A stretch of 64,000 bases of DNA from Pilatotrama ljubarskyi (GCA_022385805.1 MU277678.1:417413-481412), one strand, 5' to 3'; positions 26,601 to 38,369 are shown, counted from the first letter of the stretch. Notes: generated by a model from the letters alone, not told the origin. Translations and numbers: made by a program.

Positions 26601-27357
26601 GGGGCAAGTGTTCAAACGCCTCGAGGCGGAAGGTGAGTCACATGTTTCCCAGTCCAACGGAGTTTTAACAAGCGAGAACACGCAGGGTTCATCGCGCAAC
26701 AGAACCGAGAAGGGGACGAGGCAGGATTTATGGAGACGACATCTCTCGCCACTAAGCGGAAGACGAAGAAAGCAACGTCGAAGGTGAAGGCGTCTCAACG
26801 CCGCCGGAATATGCAGAAACCGGTCTACGTCTTTGTGCAAGCCATCAAGAACGACGAAGTCTACAAAGACTACTTCAACCCCGATCCGGAAGTCGAGAAG
26901 AGACTTCTAGGATTGTCTGATCTGGTCGGCCTGCCGTCGGACGAGATCCGAGCCCTTTACTGAATTGCTGTCTCCAGAAACCGGAGCGCAGGAGCCGCAG
27001 GAAGAAGAACAATGCAATCAATGATACCGAAACGTACTGGCGTAATACCGAAACGTACTGGCGTCCTCCCCACCCTGATGCTCGGCTGATACCAGCGATA
27101 CTCACAGGGAACGGTCGAAAGCTCTCCCACGACTGCCCGATGGACGGGACGTACCCCTGGCTCAGGTCGGTATAGAAGAGAGCGAGCCAGTTCCGGCTGG
27201 GGTACGCTCCCAGACCCCAGCGGAGACGCAGAATCTAGGCCCCGACGACCGATATGGCGATCTGAAACGGAAGACCTCCGGCGCCGACGAAGACCCTGCT
27301 AACGCCCGGAAGAAGATCAAGATATCTCTCGGACCGGCCGTCGACCTTGGGGACTAA
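23697..27357 (+). CDS. HOP1: Meiotic chromosome-axis HORMA-domain protein Hop1
   Basis: Chromosome-axis protein that promotes meiotic break formation and homologue bias. N-terminal HORMA domain (about 23800-24950): QQSLQSIQTLLRAGLGCITYLR, SGFKIMTVTRGFTEEADKLMDYLENGIFDALQKQYLR, GEVKRSLKALIKNLIQATTQMDALP, RRFATFKLFYYENTPDDYEPPHF. After a disordered Pro/Ser region comes a zinc finger (26057-26349) with CECG, CCICDGGC, RWFHLWCMGYH and FICFDC, of PHD type. A winged-helix-like segment follows (KLIGCDTTVAGQVFKRLEAEGF, about 26510-26700). The C-terminus is basic and ends KKIKISLGPAVDLGD. The HORMA-PHD-winged-helix order matches the chromatin-binding region described for Hop1 of several fungi. Many short introns are present. 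An in-frame 21-base duplication lies at 27024-27065. The family call is very firm; some exon edges after 25500 are approximate. Confidence 0.92.
27024..27065 (+). repeat. 21-bp direct tandem duplication inside HOP1
   Basis: Two adjacent 21-base units, 27024-27044 and 27045-27065, identical except for the last base. The length is seven codons, and in the HOP1 frame it encodes TETYWRN followed by TETYWRP, so the frame is kept. It lies in the low-complexity C-terminal region. Confidence 0.9.
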
Positions 27358-30055
27358 GCGTGGCGTGGTCGACGTCTTCCAGAGATGCTGGTGCCGAGTT
27401 TCGTGGGACTGTTCTGCCTGGCAACCTGTTGCCTCTCGCCGACTCTGGACCGCTCCGCAATGGACGCTGCGTGTGCGCTTTGCTCTGCTTCCCTGTGCCT
27501 TGCACGCTCTGGTTTGCTATTTTCTGCTGTTGCGCTCCTCACGTGGATTCCTACCTGTATCCTGCACGTCCTGGCTCTAGTATAGAAGTGCCTGGCCTTT
27601 GGTGGCTAGTCCGAATGTACTCCGCCGCGACAATCAGCCTAGCGCTCGCGTTGAACGATCACCATTTACGATTGAATGCTGCGGCTCGCCTCTCGGTCGT
27701 AGCGGAAGGCCTCGTGGCCTCAATCTACGTGCGCGTCTTGGAGGCTGGGAGGCTCTCGGCTAGGTGCGGGACATGGGAGACTGAAGTAGCATTGGCGCTG
27801 GAGATATTGCTCAAGAAGATTCGCATGTACCTACCTCTCGTCAACTCTGCTGAGAAAAACATCACAAACATGTCGAAGAGAATGGGCTCTTACCTACCGG
27901 CACGGTCCGCGAGATCATGCGACTGCGTGCTTTGACGCGTATCTGGTGTCCTGACCGACGTGCCTTCACTACCTGTACAAGGAGTTCATTGCCTACGCCG
28001 TGGACGTGGACCCTACGGAGTCACGTAGCGCTGGACGGTGCCGCACGAGTCTTCACAGCCCATTTCGCTTGTCTCGGACCACTGCCTTCACAAAACCGTG
28101 AAGAAGGACCTCGTCGCAGTCTTGCCAGACTTCTAGCTCAGTTGATGGGTATTTCGTGCGACAACGGATATTCCGGTCAGATCCCTCCTCCCTATTACGG
28201 TGATATCGAAGCGCATACCTGTCGCCGGCCCGCGGAGAGTTGACAGCTGCCCCGGCGTCCGCTGAGGGACTGCACATCGAACCTTCAACCGCACAGGTAT
28301 TTATTACGTCCACCGTGCCCGGGCGTTCTGGTCACCGCCAGCGGTGGAAACTCCCTGAAACTTTCAACGAGGAGCGTGCCCTCTCCCGAGATGTCATGTC
28401 ACCCTCGTCCACGCCGCGCATTGGAAGTGATCAAGGGGACGGCACAGTGAGATTCAAGGGTCCAAAGCCGATACTTACGTGCGCCACCGCCCTATAGTGG
28501 TTCGCGCGTAGCACCATCCGTGGGGCGCCCTGTGGAGAAATTGGAAGAGGCTTCCTCGTGGAGCACCCGGTGTTTATGCTGTAGATACAGAGATTCGGGG
28601 CGGCCGCTAATTGGGGCACACGTGCCTTCTCGTTGTCGTTCACCACGGAGGCACTTCGCTATGACGCTTACGCTGCAGAAGGACGCGGCTACCTTGCCGC
28701 TGCGCGCAGCTGTGTGTTGAAGTGTCTCGAAGGACAGCACACCCAGCTGACCACAATTGTAACCCCGAAGGCGAAATCGAGGGCCGCCGGTTCGGTGATA
28801 TACTGCCCTCGGAAACTGCGCCCCGAGGCAGTACTACGTGGATACTGCTGGTAATGTTGTCAGCGGGAGCCTCTTGCGATTAGGCCGGGAGAGGGCACAT
28901 TGCGGCGATTTAGAGGGCGTTGGAGTATGTTCGCCATGCAGCTTTTTGACCCTCAGATCAAAGTCTCCAACATTCCCATCACTGAGGGCACGAGGGTCCG
29001 AATCGACGCATGCGCCGCGACGGGGGGCAGATGAAGGGTATCAGGCAGTCTCCTGCATCCTAGCAGCGGATGGTGAGCTCGTTCGCTGGCCATCCCGCAC
29101 GGCAGCGCAGATACTCGGCGGGGAGTTTGTTTGCTATCGCGATGTTTGCGACTTTGTTGGCTCGAACCACACAAGATTGAAGCGCCACTTGGATCTGGAA
29201 TATGGATCTTCGGTGGCCAGGCCGGTCGTCGCCTGCCCTAAACCAGAAAAGATAAAACGGGCATGGGCGGTTATCGCCGTTCTTCATCCCCTCATGATTT
29301 GGCAAGTCGTCGGCCTCGCAACTTCACGGTCGTCGAACTGCATCGTGAGGCACTCGCAGGAGATGAAGTAACTGGTGCACGGCATAGACTACTGCACCTC
29401 CGTATCTCCCTGGCTGCGGCATTCTCACGTATCCGGGGCTCGTTAGCGTGGTGTACATCTCTCGGACGTACTACTATACATGATATGCACGATCAATTCA
29501 TGCCACGTTACCTATCGGGATCTTACTGCAACTTCGAGCCTCGTTGCTTGCTTGTCCTGGTCACCGGTCGAGCGGGCGCCGACGCAAATACATCCACCAA
29601 TGATCGCTGCGCGACTCGTTGGCAATGACAGTGACATCGCGTTTGCCCCCGATATGCCGATTTGCAAGTCGACGCAGATCTTCCCATGATGTGGAGTGGC
29701 GGTTGGGGCCGCACTGAGATGTCGTCGGTTGGATGGAGAGCGTGCGGGGCATGCGGGGCATCATGCGAAGGGCGCGGCACGACGTCGGGGGCGGCGTGCT
29801 GGTCGGGTACGGGGAGGAGAGGGCGGGCAGAAATAAGCGGCAGTAAGTAATAATGAGAGGGATCTTGGATTTACTGACTGGAATACAAGCTGAGTATGGT
29901 CGGATATCGAAAGTTCGAGGCTTGAGTCGCTTGACGGCGTTCGCTGCTCCCCAATTCCGACCAGACGTTCCTTCGTAAAGCCCATCTTGTCCAACCGACG
30001 CCCAGACTCTCTCGCTCCCCTTCACGATCCGCTCACGACTCTATCCGCCTCCGCC
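27358..30055. other. Unassigned 2.7 kb between HOP1 and PLAA
   Basis: No gene could be supported. The longest plus-strand frame (27360-27935, 191 codons) begins three bases after the HOP1 stop and has no recognisable domain. A stretch near 29110-29230 reads on the plus strand as VCYRDVCDFVGSNHTRLKRHLD, which has the look of a decayed C2H2-type finger, but its surroundings have no clear exon structure. The right end should hold the PLAA promoter. It may be degenerated coding or transposon DNA. Confidence 0.35.
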
Positions 30056-33000
30056 ATGCCGTACAGACTGTCGGCCTCGTTGTCTGCACACTCCTCCGAT
30101 GTGCGTCGCTTCACCTGCGCCATGTGCTCTCCCCACCGCTCACTATCCCTAGGTTAGGGCGGTCGTGTCACCAACCGACGATCTCGTTCTGTCCGCCTCG
30201 CGCGATACAACAGCGATCGTCTGGGCCAGAACAGCCGGGCCATCCTTTACTCAAGCCTCCACCCTCCATGCTGGCTCCCGGTTTATCAATGCTGTCGCGT
30301 ACCTGCCTCCTGCTCCCGGTGCGCCAGAAGGTGAGTGAACAGCCGGTTAGTGGCACCTTGTCTCTGGGCGCAATTGCTCAAGAGGAGGAGCAGGTTACGC
30401 GGTTACAGGCGGTCAGGACACGGTGATCAACGTTTTTGCGCTGCCGAGCACAAAGGGAGAGCCCAACTTCTCCCTCCTGGGTCATACAGACAATGTATGC
30501 GCTCTCCACACGGCTGAGGACGGTACGATTATCTCGGGTTCATGGGACAAGTACGTCGCCGTTCAATCTTGATGTTACTGGACGTTCACACCGCTCGCTC
30601 TGCCCAAAGAACCGCGAAGGTATGGAAGGACTTCCAGCTGCTGTACGACCTCGTCGGTCACCAGCAATCCGTCTGGACCGTGTTGGCTATCGATGGCGGC
30701 CAATTTCTGACAGGTCGGTCTCCCTGGTAAGCTCTCTCGGACATATATATTGACAAGGCACGAATGTAGGTTCTGCGGACAACACTATCAAATTGTGGAA
30801 GCAGCACAAGAACGTCCGTACCTATCCGGGACACACGCAGGCCGTGCGCGGTCTGGCCTTGATCACTGACATCGGCTTCGCATCGTGTTCGAACGATAGG
30901 TACGTACGAGAGCGACATCCTTTTGCGGATAGGTCTAGACCTGCCGCCCGCAGCGAAATTCGGATCTGGACCATGGAAGGTGACTGCGTGTATACGCTAT
31001 CGGGTCACACCTCCTTCGTCTACAGCATATCCGTACTTCCCAGCGGCGACATTGTATCCGGTGGTGAGGACCGCACAGTCCGAATCTGGCGAGGTCTGTA
31101 TTGCCTCCTCCCCCGTCCCTGCTGATTTTCTGACCGTGCCTACTGTCGCCACAGATGGCGAATGCGCCCAAACCCTAGTCCACCCCGCGATCTCCGTATG
31201 GACTGTGTCTACAATGCCCAATGGCGACATCGTGACAGGATGCAGCGACGGCGTCGTCCGTGTCTTTAGCACCGAGGAGGACCGGTGGGCACCAGCTGAC
31301 CAGCTGAAGGCCTACGACGACCTCGTCGCAGCGCAGGCGCTCCCCGCGCAGCAGATTGGCGATGTGAAGAAGTCCGATTTGCCTGGGCCAGAAGCCTTGT
31401 CGCAGCCAGGTGCGTTGAATAGCCGGCCCCGGTAGGTGGTCGAACAAAACCTAATGGCTTCTCAGGTAAGAAAGCTGGGGAGGTAAAGATGATAAGGCGC
31501 GGCGAGAGCGTAGAAGCGCACCAGGTACGTCTTCCGTGTTCATAACCGCTGAACCTTGCATAGTGAGGTATCCTCCCGTGTGCAGTGGGATAGCGCGTCC
31601 TCCAGCTGGCAGAAGATCGGCGACGTCGTGGATGCTGTGGGCTCAGGTCGCAAGCAGTTGTATGAAGGCAAAGAGTACGACTACGTCTTCGATGTCGATG
31701 TCCAAGAGGGTGCACCTCCTCTCAAGCTTCCCTACAATGCGAGCGGTAAGCAGGACGGTACGCCTCCATGGTGCGCAGAAAACTGAGCTTCCATGCAGAG
31801 AACCCGTACACCGCAGCGCAGCGCTTCCTTCAGAACAACGACCTTCCTCTCAGTTATCTAGACGAAGTTGTCCGTTTCATAGAGAAGAATACCGCGGCCG
31901 CGACCATCGGGTCTTCCAGCGAACAATTTTCAGATCCATACACCGGTGAGTCGCACTTGTACTTTAGCCAGCATCATGCCAACGATGCAACAGGGGCGTC
32001 TAGATACCAGGCTTCACAAACTGCTACGTCCGGGGGCCCCTCAGATTACATGGACCCCTTTACCGGTAGGTAGCCGAGATTGCTGGCATTCCGCTTGTGC
32101 TGAGATATTCCGACCGTATAGGTGCGTCGAGATATCGTGCTCCTGCTGCTGCTGTCACCACACCGCCGCCTGTGGCTCCCCCCACCAACGACCCTTGGAC
32201 CGGTGCCTCGCGGTACTCAAGTACGGCGACTTCGCCCGTGTCACCGCCCCAGCCCACGACCGCACCCCCTGCCAATGTTATACCAGTTGTATGTAGGCAC
32301 ATTCCGTGCACGTTGCGAAACACTGCTGATGCTCCATGTATCGCAGAGAACTCCGCTATCTTTCCGTCAAGCACATGTATCCGCAATGCAAGCCAAGCTG
32401 TATCAATTCGACCAAGCCCTGCGGAACGAAATTGTAGGTCACAGCAACCTCCAGCACCGTTTCACGCTGACGATATACCTGCATACAGTCCACGGGTTAT
32501 CTAGCCATGTATCCTCAAGAACTGAACCTCATCGATGAAACCTTCACGTATCTTGCTCAAGCTGTATCACATCCCCTAGACCCTCCGTCGAAGAAGCTCA
32601 CTGGCAACCACATCGACGCTATCATCCAACTTCTCGAGCGCTGGCCGCAGTCCCAGATCTTCCCTCGTGAGTGGAGGTCGTGTGTCCTTTGTGACGCGCG
32701 GGACTTACAATTTGTTCGCAGTGATGGACCTGAGCCGTCTTGTTCTCGCGTTCTGCCCTACGGCGTATTCCGACCCAGCGTTGAGGACGCGATTCTTTGC
32801 CGCCCTCTTCAAGGGCGCCAGCTGGAACGAGCCATGGTCGTCACCGCTGCCTAAGCAACGAGAGACCAACACTTTGTTCCTTCTGCGCTCCCTTGCCAAC
32901 GTCTTCCAGGATGGGACGACCTTGAAGGATGGGGCCTGGGTCCAAGAGGTGCGTCAGCTGAAAACATCGCGGACGAACCCGACACTGAGCACTGCATGAC

Positions 33001-33516
33001 AGGTTCTGAACACGTTGGGTGAAGTGCCGTACACCGTCCTCACGAACTCACTGCGGGTGTCCCTTACGACGATCCTCTTCAAGTCGGTATCGAAGCTTTT
33101 GCACGTTTTCGCATCGCTGACCGTCATCTAGCATCTCATGCACCGGCCTTCGGGAGATGTTGGCGGTCCCTCTCCGGAACCAGCTCGTCGGCCTCGTGCT
33201 TGAGGTACGCAAGTCGGCTATGGCAAGAAGGAGCGGATGCTGAGCGGTCGTTATAGATCCTGAACTCCGAGAAGACAGAAGGCGAAGCGGCGTACCGCGC
33301 CCTGGTTGCCCTTGGAGACATTGTAAGTAATACAGGCTTCTCTTTTCATGGGTCGATTTTGATTAGCCAATGCAGGCCTTCGCTGCCAAGGAGCAATCGC
33401 ACCCTCTTCTTGCGGAACATCAAGCGACCGCACGCCAAGTTCTCTCAGCCCTCCCCTCGACATTCCCGGAAGCGCGCATCAGGGATGTCTCGAAGGAGGT
33501 TGCCGCCCTTCTCTAA
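30056..33516 (+). CDS. DOA1: PLAA/Doa1/Ufd3 ubiquitin- and Cdc48-binding WD-repeat protein
   Basis: Cofactor of Cdc48/p97 in ubiquitin homeostasis and membrane-protein turnover. The start MPYRLSASLSAHSSDV splices to RAVVSPTDDLVLSASRDTTAIVW. WD40 repeats then run to about 31290 (GSADNTIKLWKQHK, CSNDSEIRIWTMEGD, GGEDRTVRIWRDGE). A PFU domain follows (about 31570-31920: WDSASSSWQKIGDVVD, GKEYDYVFDVDVQEG, NPYTAAQRFLQNNDLP). A linker carries three DP[YFW]TGASRY repeats, and the PUL domain runs from about 32350 to the stop at 33514-33516. All three functional domains are complete. The gene has many short introns. It converges with the VCX1-like gene over about 1.1 kb. Confidence 0.94.
31930..32216 (+). 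repeat. Three DP[YFW]TGASRY repeats in the PLAA linker
   Basis: Repeats read DPYTGASRYQ, DPFTGASRYR and DPWTGASRYS. In the first two, a phase-1 intron splits the glycine codon at the same place (31946-31993 and 32066-32121); the third is uninterrupted. Related DPFTG repeats are known in the PFU-PUL linker of animal PLAA. Confidence 0.85.
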
Positions 33517-34669
33517 TCTCCCCTTCTCCCAAATGCGGCAGCAATTTCCCTCACACTCCCCAAAACCACACATAATCTCGTCGCGGGTGAAATAGGGGTG
33601 TCTCCATCACGGTGTACGGTCGGTCGGCGGGTCGGATTCAGTGTCAGTGGGTCGTCGGGCGGAATTGTCGAAAGGTTATCACGGGCCTCCGGAAGGTGGC
33701 CCTCCTCGTGCCCGCGCATCTCACGGCGCGTGCCGCCGGGGACGCCGGGTTCTGTTCCAGTCTATACAAAGCGATACGGGTGGACTTTTGTTTCCTTACT
33801 GTAGGGACCCGAGTATCCAACAACAATGTAGCGTTGTGCGTTCCCTCTTATACTCCGTGTCTTTCTTGTCCTCTATCCCTCCTCCACTCCTATAGTGTCA
33901 TGCCCCTACCATCCGTAGCGTTCTCCATTTCTATGCACCTGCGTCCCGAATCCCCCATTCCACATCATATCCCTTTTCGCCCCCGTGGTCAGCACCGTTG
34001 AACTCTTGGGAATGGCCTGAGGCTTCTTTTTAGTATTTGGATTGTCGCGGCGTAGCCGAGTCTGGAGTAGGTGAGTGCCGCTGCGGTTCACGATGCGCGG
34101 CACTTCCGCTGACGGCTCTCGTTCGCCATAGAACTACGTCCTTGAGCTTCATGGCTTCGCCGTTCTGCGAGAGCGACGTTCGGGCATGACTCTTCAACTG
34201 CTGGACGAGCTGATGACAGCGTACTTGCTCGCTACCCCGAGAATTCTCTGACCCAGCACAAGACAGCGCATATATTGGGATATTGGGATAAAGGCGTATA
34301 TACTCTGAGATGAAGCAGGGCGACCCAGCGGAGGTACAGCGGCACATTATGTACAGCTCTCGTGAGCAAGGCGGGATTCGCGTTACAGTGAGCAATAGGC
34401 CGGTGCAACAAGCCCGGGCGGAGACCGGCCCCCACTGGGGCAAACTCGGTGGCCGCGCCGCGCTGGAAGTCCGGGGTGAGTACCGTAAGGGAAGGTAGAG
34501 TAGCGGGCGAAAGCGTCCGGATCGAAAGAGAGGTTGAGGTGGGGTGGACGGCGCGAAGAGAGGAGACGCGAAGGAAAGAAGAGGAAGGGATATACTCGGC
34601 TGGGGTGCAGCCTCGGGTGTGTTTCGTGTATGAGTGTTTGGAGGTGTCGCAGAGGCCGGAGCGAATAAT
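33517..34669. other. Convergent 3' region between PLAA and the Ca2+/H+ exchanger
   Basis: About 1.15 kb between two stop codons. A long minus-strand frame (34030-34758) overlaps the exchanger's last exons out of frame and is not supported. Its leftmost part (34045-34220, LVQQLKSHARTSLSQNGEAMKLKDVVLWR) looks somewhat protein-like and could be the end of a small minus-strand gene, but I could not build one. Confidence 0.3.
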
Positions 34670-37044
34670 CTAGGAGACCCAGACTGCGCGGAGGGTACGG
34701 GGTGAGCGAGCGTCTCCCCGACAGAGAAACTCGACGGGCAACTCACAGGCAAGCGCAATCACGAGGTACAGCGTGATGAGCCTATAGAACGGAGTTAGCA
34801 GTGAGACACGGACAAGGGAGCACCATGCGGATGGGGCGTACATCAGTCCTTCCATGTAGTTGGACTTGCCGTCCCTGCCACGCGCGTTCAGCAATGCTTT
34901 CTCTGTGAGTGAGACGCCGAGGATCACATACTGGATCAGGAAGTTCACAAGCAGGACGGAGACGAAGAGCACAATAGTCTGTAGCGCGCACGGTCAGCTT
35001 CCCGCTCCTGCACAATAGGACAGGCAGTCGGGCGAACGCACCTCGAAGTCGGCGAAGAACAGCGTCAGGTCGTGGTGGGTTATCCAGCCGACGATGACGA
35101 GCAGCGGCACGACGAACGCGGCGATTTGCTGCATGGGAGGGGACAAAACAGCCGTGAACAAACGCGCAGCCAAATTGGACGGAAGAAGCACATACTATCG
35201 AGCTGCCGACGCAGATGCCGATGGTGAGCTCCATCTTGTTTTTCATCGCCATCCAGACCGAGGTGACGTGTTCGGCCGCGTTCGCCTGCGCGCGCGTCGA
35301 TCAGAAGCAGCTTATATACGGCACCCAGCAGGTTTTCGCTATTTTGGGAAGAACGTACCACGATAGGCAGCAAGATGAGACCGATAAACGGCTTCGGGAT
35401 GGAATATCTGCTCGCAGTCTCTTCGATAGAAGCGACGACTGCCCCCGGTCATTGTCAGAAAGCCCAGTCGAGAAGAAGGAGGAAAACGTCTCGTGGAACT
35501 CACGGTAGTCTGCGCAGAACGAGGTGATGACCGTGACGAGAAGGAGCCTGCAGGAACGAGCACGTTCAGGGCCACCGTGCGGCGCGCCTCGAGGCGGTCA
35601 AACTCACGCAGAACCAGCGGCCAGAATGCTCATTTTCGGCTCTTCTTCCTCCTCGATCTGGGCCGCAGGCGTATAGAGGTACGCATGGGTCTTAAGCTAT
35701 ACGATGATGCACACAGGGTCAGTTATGATCGTTTGACCCGCGGGTTCTTCTGGACTTAAGCAAATGCCTGCACTGACCTGGAAGAACAGGTAGGCAATGT
35801 AGACGAGGAGAAGCAGGATGGCGGTGCCCCGGGAGATAATCTTGAGACCGTGCACGCCGCCGGCGTCCATGCCGTCAAGACCGAGCTCGCCCTTGGGGTC
35901 GAGCGCGCTAATGACGGGAGCAATGGACGTTACATTCATGCCACCATCCAGGCCGCCCGAGTGCGACTTGGCGCTGTGATAGGCAGCGGGGATGACAAGA
36001 GCTGTTTTTGCGATTGCACGAGCGCAGGTGCGGGGGCAAAGTCAGCAGAGCACGAGCGTGTAATTGGTTCGGGTGTCAGTGCCGGCCACCAGCTAGGGTG
36101 GAGGTCGTGCGACGTACTGATGCATGTCAAGGTCATGAGCTGTGCGCAGCGTCAGCAAGGGCAAGGTCATATGAGGCCGGTACGGCGGAAGCAATGTAGC
36201 GGACACGTACCGAACTCGAGCTGGACGTTCGATTGGAAGGCGTTTAGCATGTAGGCGGTGCAGTCTATGAGCGAGAGTACTCACGCCTGGGCAGCCGTAA
36301 TCTGGAAGTTGCTCTCTGGGAACTTTATGCCGCCTGCGGTATTCCGGACCAGTGAGTGAGCGATACAGCAGCCCGGACCGGAGTGGCCATGTCGTAGGAT
36401 GGCACGCGCTTACCTGCGAGGAAGGAGCATCCCAGGACGAGGAGCAGGTTGGAGAGGATGGAGCCCAGGAGCTGTGACGCGTGTCAGCGGGAAGCGGCGA
36501 GCAGCGTCTACCTCGTGTACGCACAGAAGTCTGCACGATACGGAGCTCGCCTGGAGGCAGGTCAGTAGACGCGTAACGAGGATACGACGGTGCCACAGAC
36601 CTTGGAGAAGCGCCGCGATTCCGACGATGATTTCGACGGCATTGCCAAACGATGCGTTGAGCAGGCCGGACAGCGTTTGTCCAAGCTTCAGCGAGAGCTG
36701 TTCTGTAGCGGTGCCGAGCAGCTGCACGGGGGATGAGTTACGTCCATTCAGACGCGCGGGGGAGAGCGACTATGACGTACGGCAGCCAGGGGCATGATGG
36801 CAATGAAGCTGAAGGAAAAGCGGAGAGCAGCATCCCAACCCGAGAAGTGAGAGATGAAGCTGAGAGGGACGAAGAGGAGGAGGACGTTGAGGTAGGAGCC
36901 AAAGAAGAAGAACTTGTACGAGTGCAGCCAGGACGGTTCGCCCTCGGCGCTGAGGGAGTCTACGAAGCGCCTGTAGAAGGGCTTCGGTGGCTGAGCGCCG
37001 CTGCCATTTTCAAGGAGAGGCGTGCGGTCGGTCACGGTCGGCAT
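34670..37044 (-). CDS. Vacuolar-type Ca2+/H+ exchanger (CAX family, VCX1-like)
   Basis: Multi-pass antiporter that moves Ca2+ into the vacuole in exchange for protons. The N-terminus [16 protein letters not shown] is cytosolic. Signature motif 1 lies at about 36600-36720 ([35 protein letters not shown]), followed by [21 protein letters not shown]. The second half repeats the fold, with [24 protein letters not shown] at about 35800 and an acidic [10 protein letters not shown] loop. The last exons give [19 protein letters not shown] and WVS with the stop at 34670-34672, the usual CAX tail; the join splits the ATG and TTC codons. There are about ten short introns. It starts 234 bases from the peroxiredoxin-like gene on the other strand. 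The symbol is left empty because CAX paralogues are common. Confidence 0.92.
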
Positions 37045-37278
37045 TTGGGGGCGAGAGATACGAGGAGAAGGAGAGAGAAAGATGCAGGCAGCCTGCGCGG
37101 ATAAAAGTGGCTTTTTGAGAGATACGAGGAGACGGGAGCGCAGACGAAGGTTCAGACGTTCGAATTCAGACTCGCTTGGCGCGTTCAGTATAGCCTTGCA
37201 TTACGTAATCCACTCCAGTAACGGCTGCTATCAGCGTCTCGACACAACCGCAGCTGTGGCTTCGAATCCGTTTCCACC
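37045..37278. promoter_or_regulatory. Bidirectional promoter, Ca2+/H+ exchanger and peroxiredoxin-like gene
   Basis: 234 bases between divergent start codons. No clear TATA box. The compactness implies that both genes share upstream elements. Confidence 0.45.
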
Positions 37279-38369
37279 ATGTCCGCTCACACAGCCCTCC
37301 CCTCGCCGGAGGTCATCCAGAAGGCCGCAGCTATCAAAGTGTTCGACGACTCGGGCCAGGAAGTTACCTTCCGCAGTCTCACGCACGACGAGAAGACCAT
37401 CAAGACGATCGTCGTCTTCATCCGTATAGTCTTCTCTCTTTGTGGCGTTCGGCAGACGCTCACGCCCGCATCCGCATCCGCATCCGCGCCCCCGTCGCTC
37501 GGCCTGAACCGCCTTGAACCTAGGACACTTCTTTTGCGGTGTACGTCCTTCGCGCAGGTGTCCTGTAAACTGAGAATCGAGCGTTGAATCCAATGGACAT
37601 TTGCTCCCGTAGAGTTGCCAAGTATACCTCCGCCTTCTTGGAGACGTCTTCGATCGTTGATCGACCGCACCGTCCAATAGCAATATGTCATGCAACTGGC
37701 CTCGGTCCGCAAGGACGCCTTGGAAGAGGCCAAGACACGCCTCATCGTCATAGGTTGTGGCGACTGGAAGCTCATCGAGAGCTACTGCGGTACAATTTCG
37801 GTGCTCTTGGTTCGTCAGTAACGGGCCTCTCATATCGTGGTCAATTCAGAGACCACAGGTTTCTCGTACCCCATGTACGCGGATCCGTCCCGCACGCTCT
37901 ATACTACGCTTGGTCTGGTTGAAAGTCTCGACCGCACGCCTGCCGGACAACCAAAGCGCAGCTACCTTGGCAAGAGCTTCCTCGGAAATGTGGTAAAGAG
38001 CATCTGGGTATGTCTTCGTATTCGGTGTGCTTGGCTTCACCGTGCTGAACAGTGCTTCGCAGGATGGTCCTCTCAAGAACCCGCAATACATCGGAAAGCA
38101 AGGCAAAATATCACAGCTCGGTGGCGACTTCATCTTTGGTCCTGGTAGGCCTGCATCAATCTTGGCGTAATCCGCGGGCTGTAATGCTCATCAGCGTCTT
38201 GATAGGCGAGACCTGCTTGTATGCCTCGAGGATGAAGCATACTGAAGACCGTAAGTTGAGCTATCTTGGATAAACTCACCTGATGTGCCAGTCTGACTGA
38301 CCAAATCTTTCCTTCGCAGACGTCGAAGTGGCCGACCTCATGAAGGAGGCTGGTGTCGCATACCCCTGA
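37279..38369 (+). CDS. Peroxiredoxin-like 2 / AhpC-TSA family thioredoxin-fold protein
   Basis: Thioredoxin-fold protein of the PRXL2/AAED1 group, presumed to be an antioxidant or redox-signalling enzyme. Exon 1 reads MSAHTALPSPEVIQKAAAIKVF to KTIVVFIR. Exon 2 is 17 nt (37524-37540) and gives HFFCG. Exon 3 is only 9 nt (37613-37621) and gives SCQ. Exon 4 (from 37681) reads QYVMQLASVRKDALEEAKTRLIVIGCGDWKLIESYC. Joined, these give the redox motif CGSC. Later exons give TTGFSYPMYADPSRTLY, QDGPLKNPQYIGKQG, GGDFIFGPGETCLYASRM and the end KEAGVAYP, with the stop at 38367-38369. The order and length fit the family. It converges with the histidine phosphatase 133 bases away. Confidence 0.88.

Noticed and set aside
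27360..27935. 191-codon plus-strand frame directly after the HOP1 stop.
   Set aside because: No domain and no coding neighbours; more likely HOP1 3' sequence. Kept only as part of the unexplained block.
34030..34758. 242-codon minus-strand frame overlapping the end of the Ca2+/H+ exchanger.
   Set aside because: It runs out of frame through the exchanger's last exons, which are conserved. Only its last 60 codons look protein-like and I could not build a gene around them.
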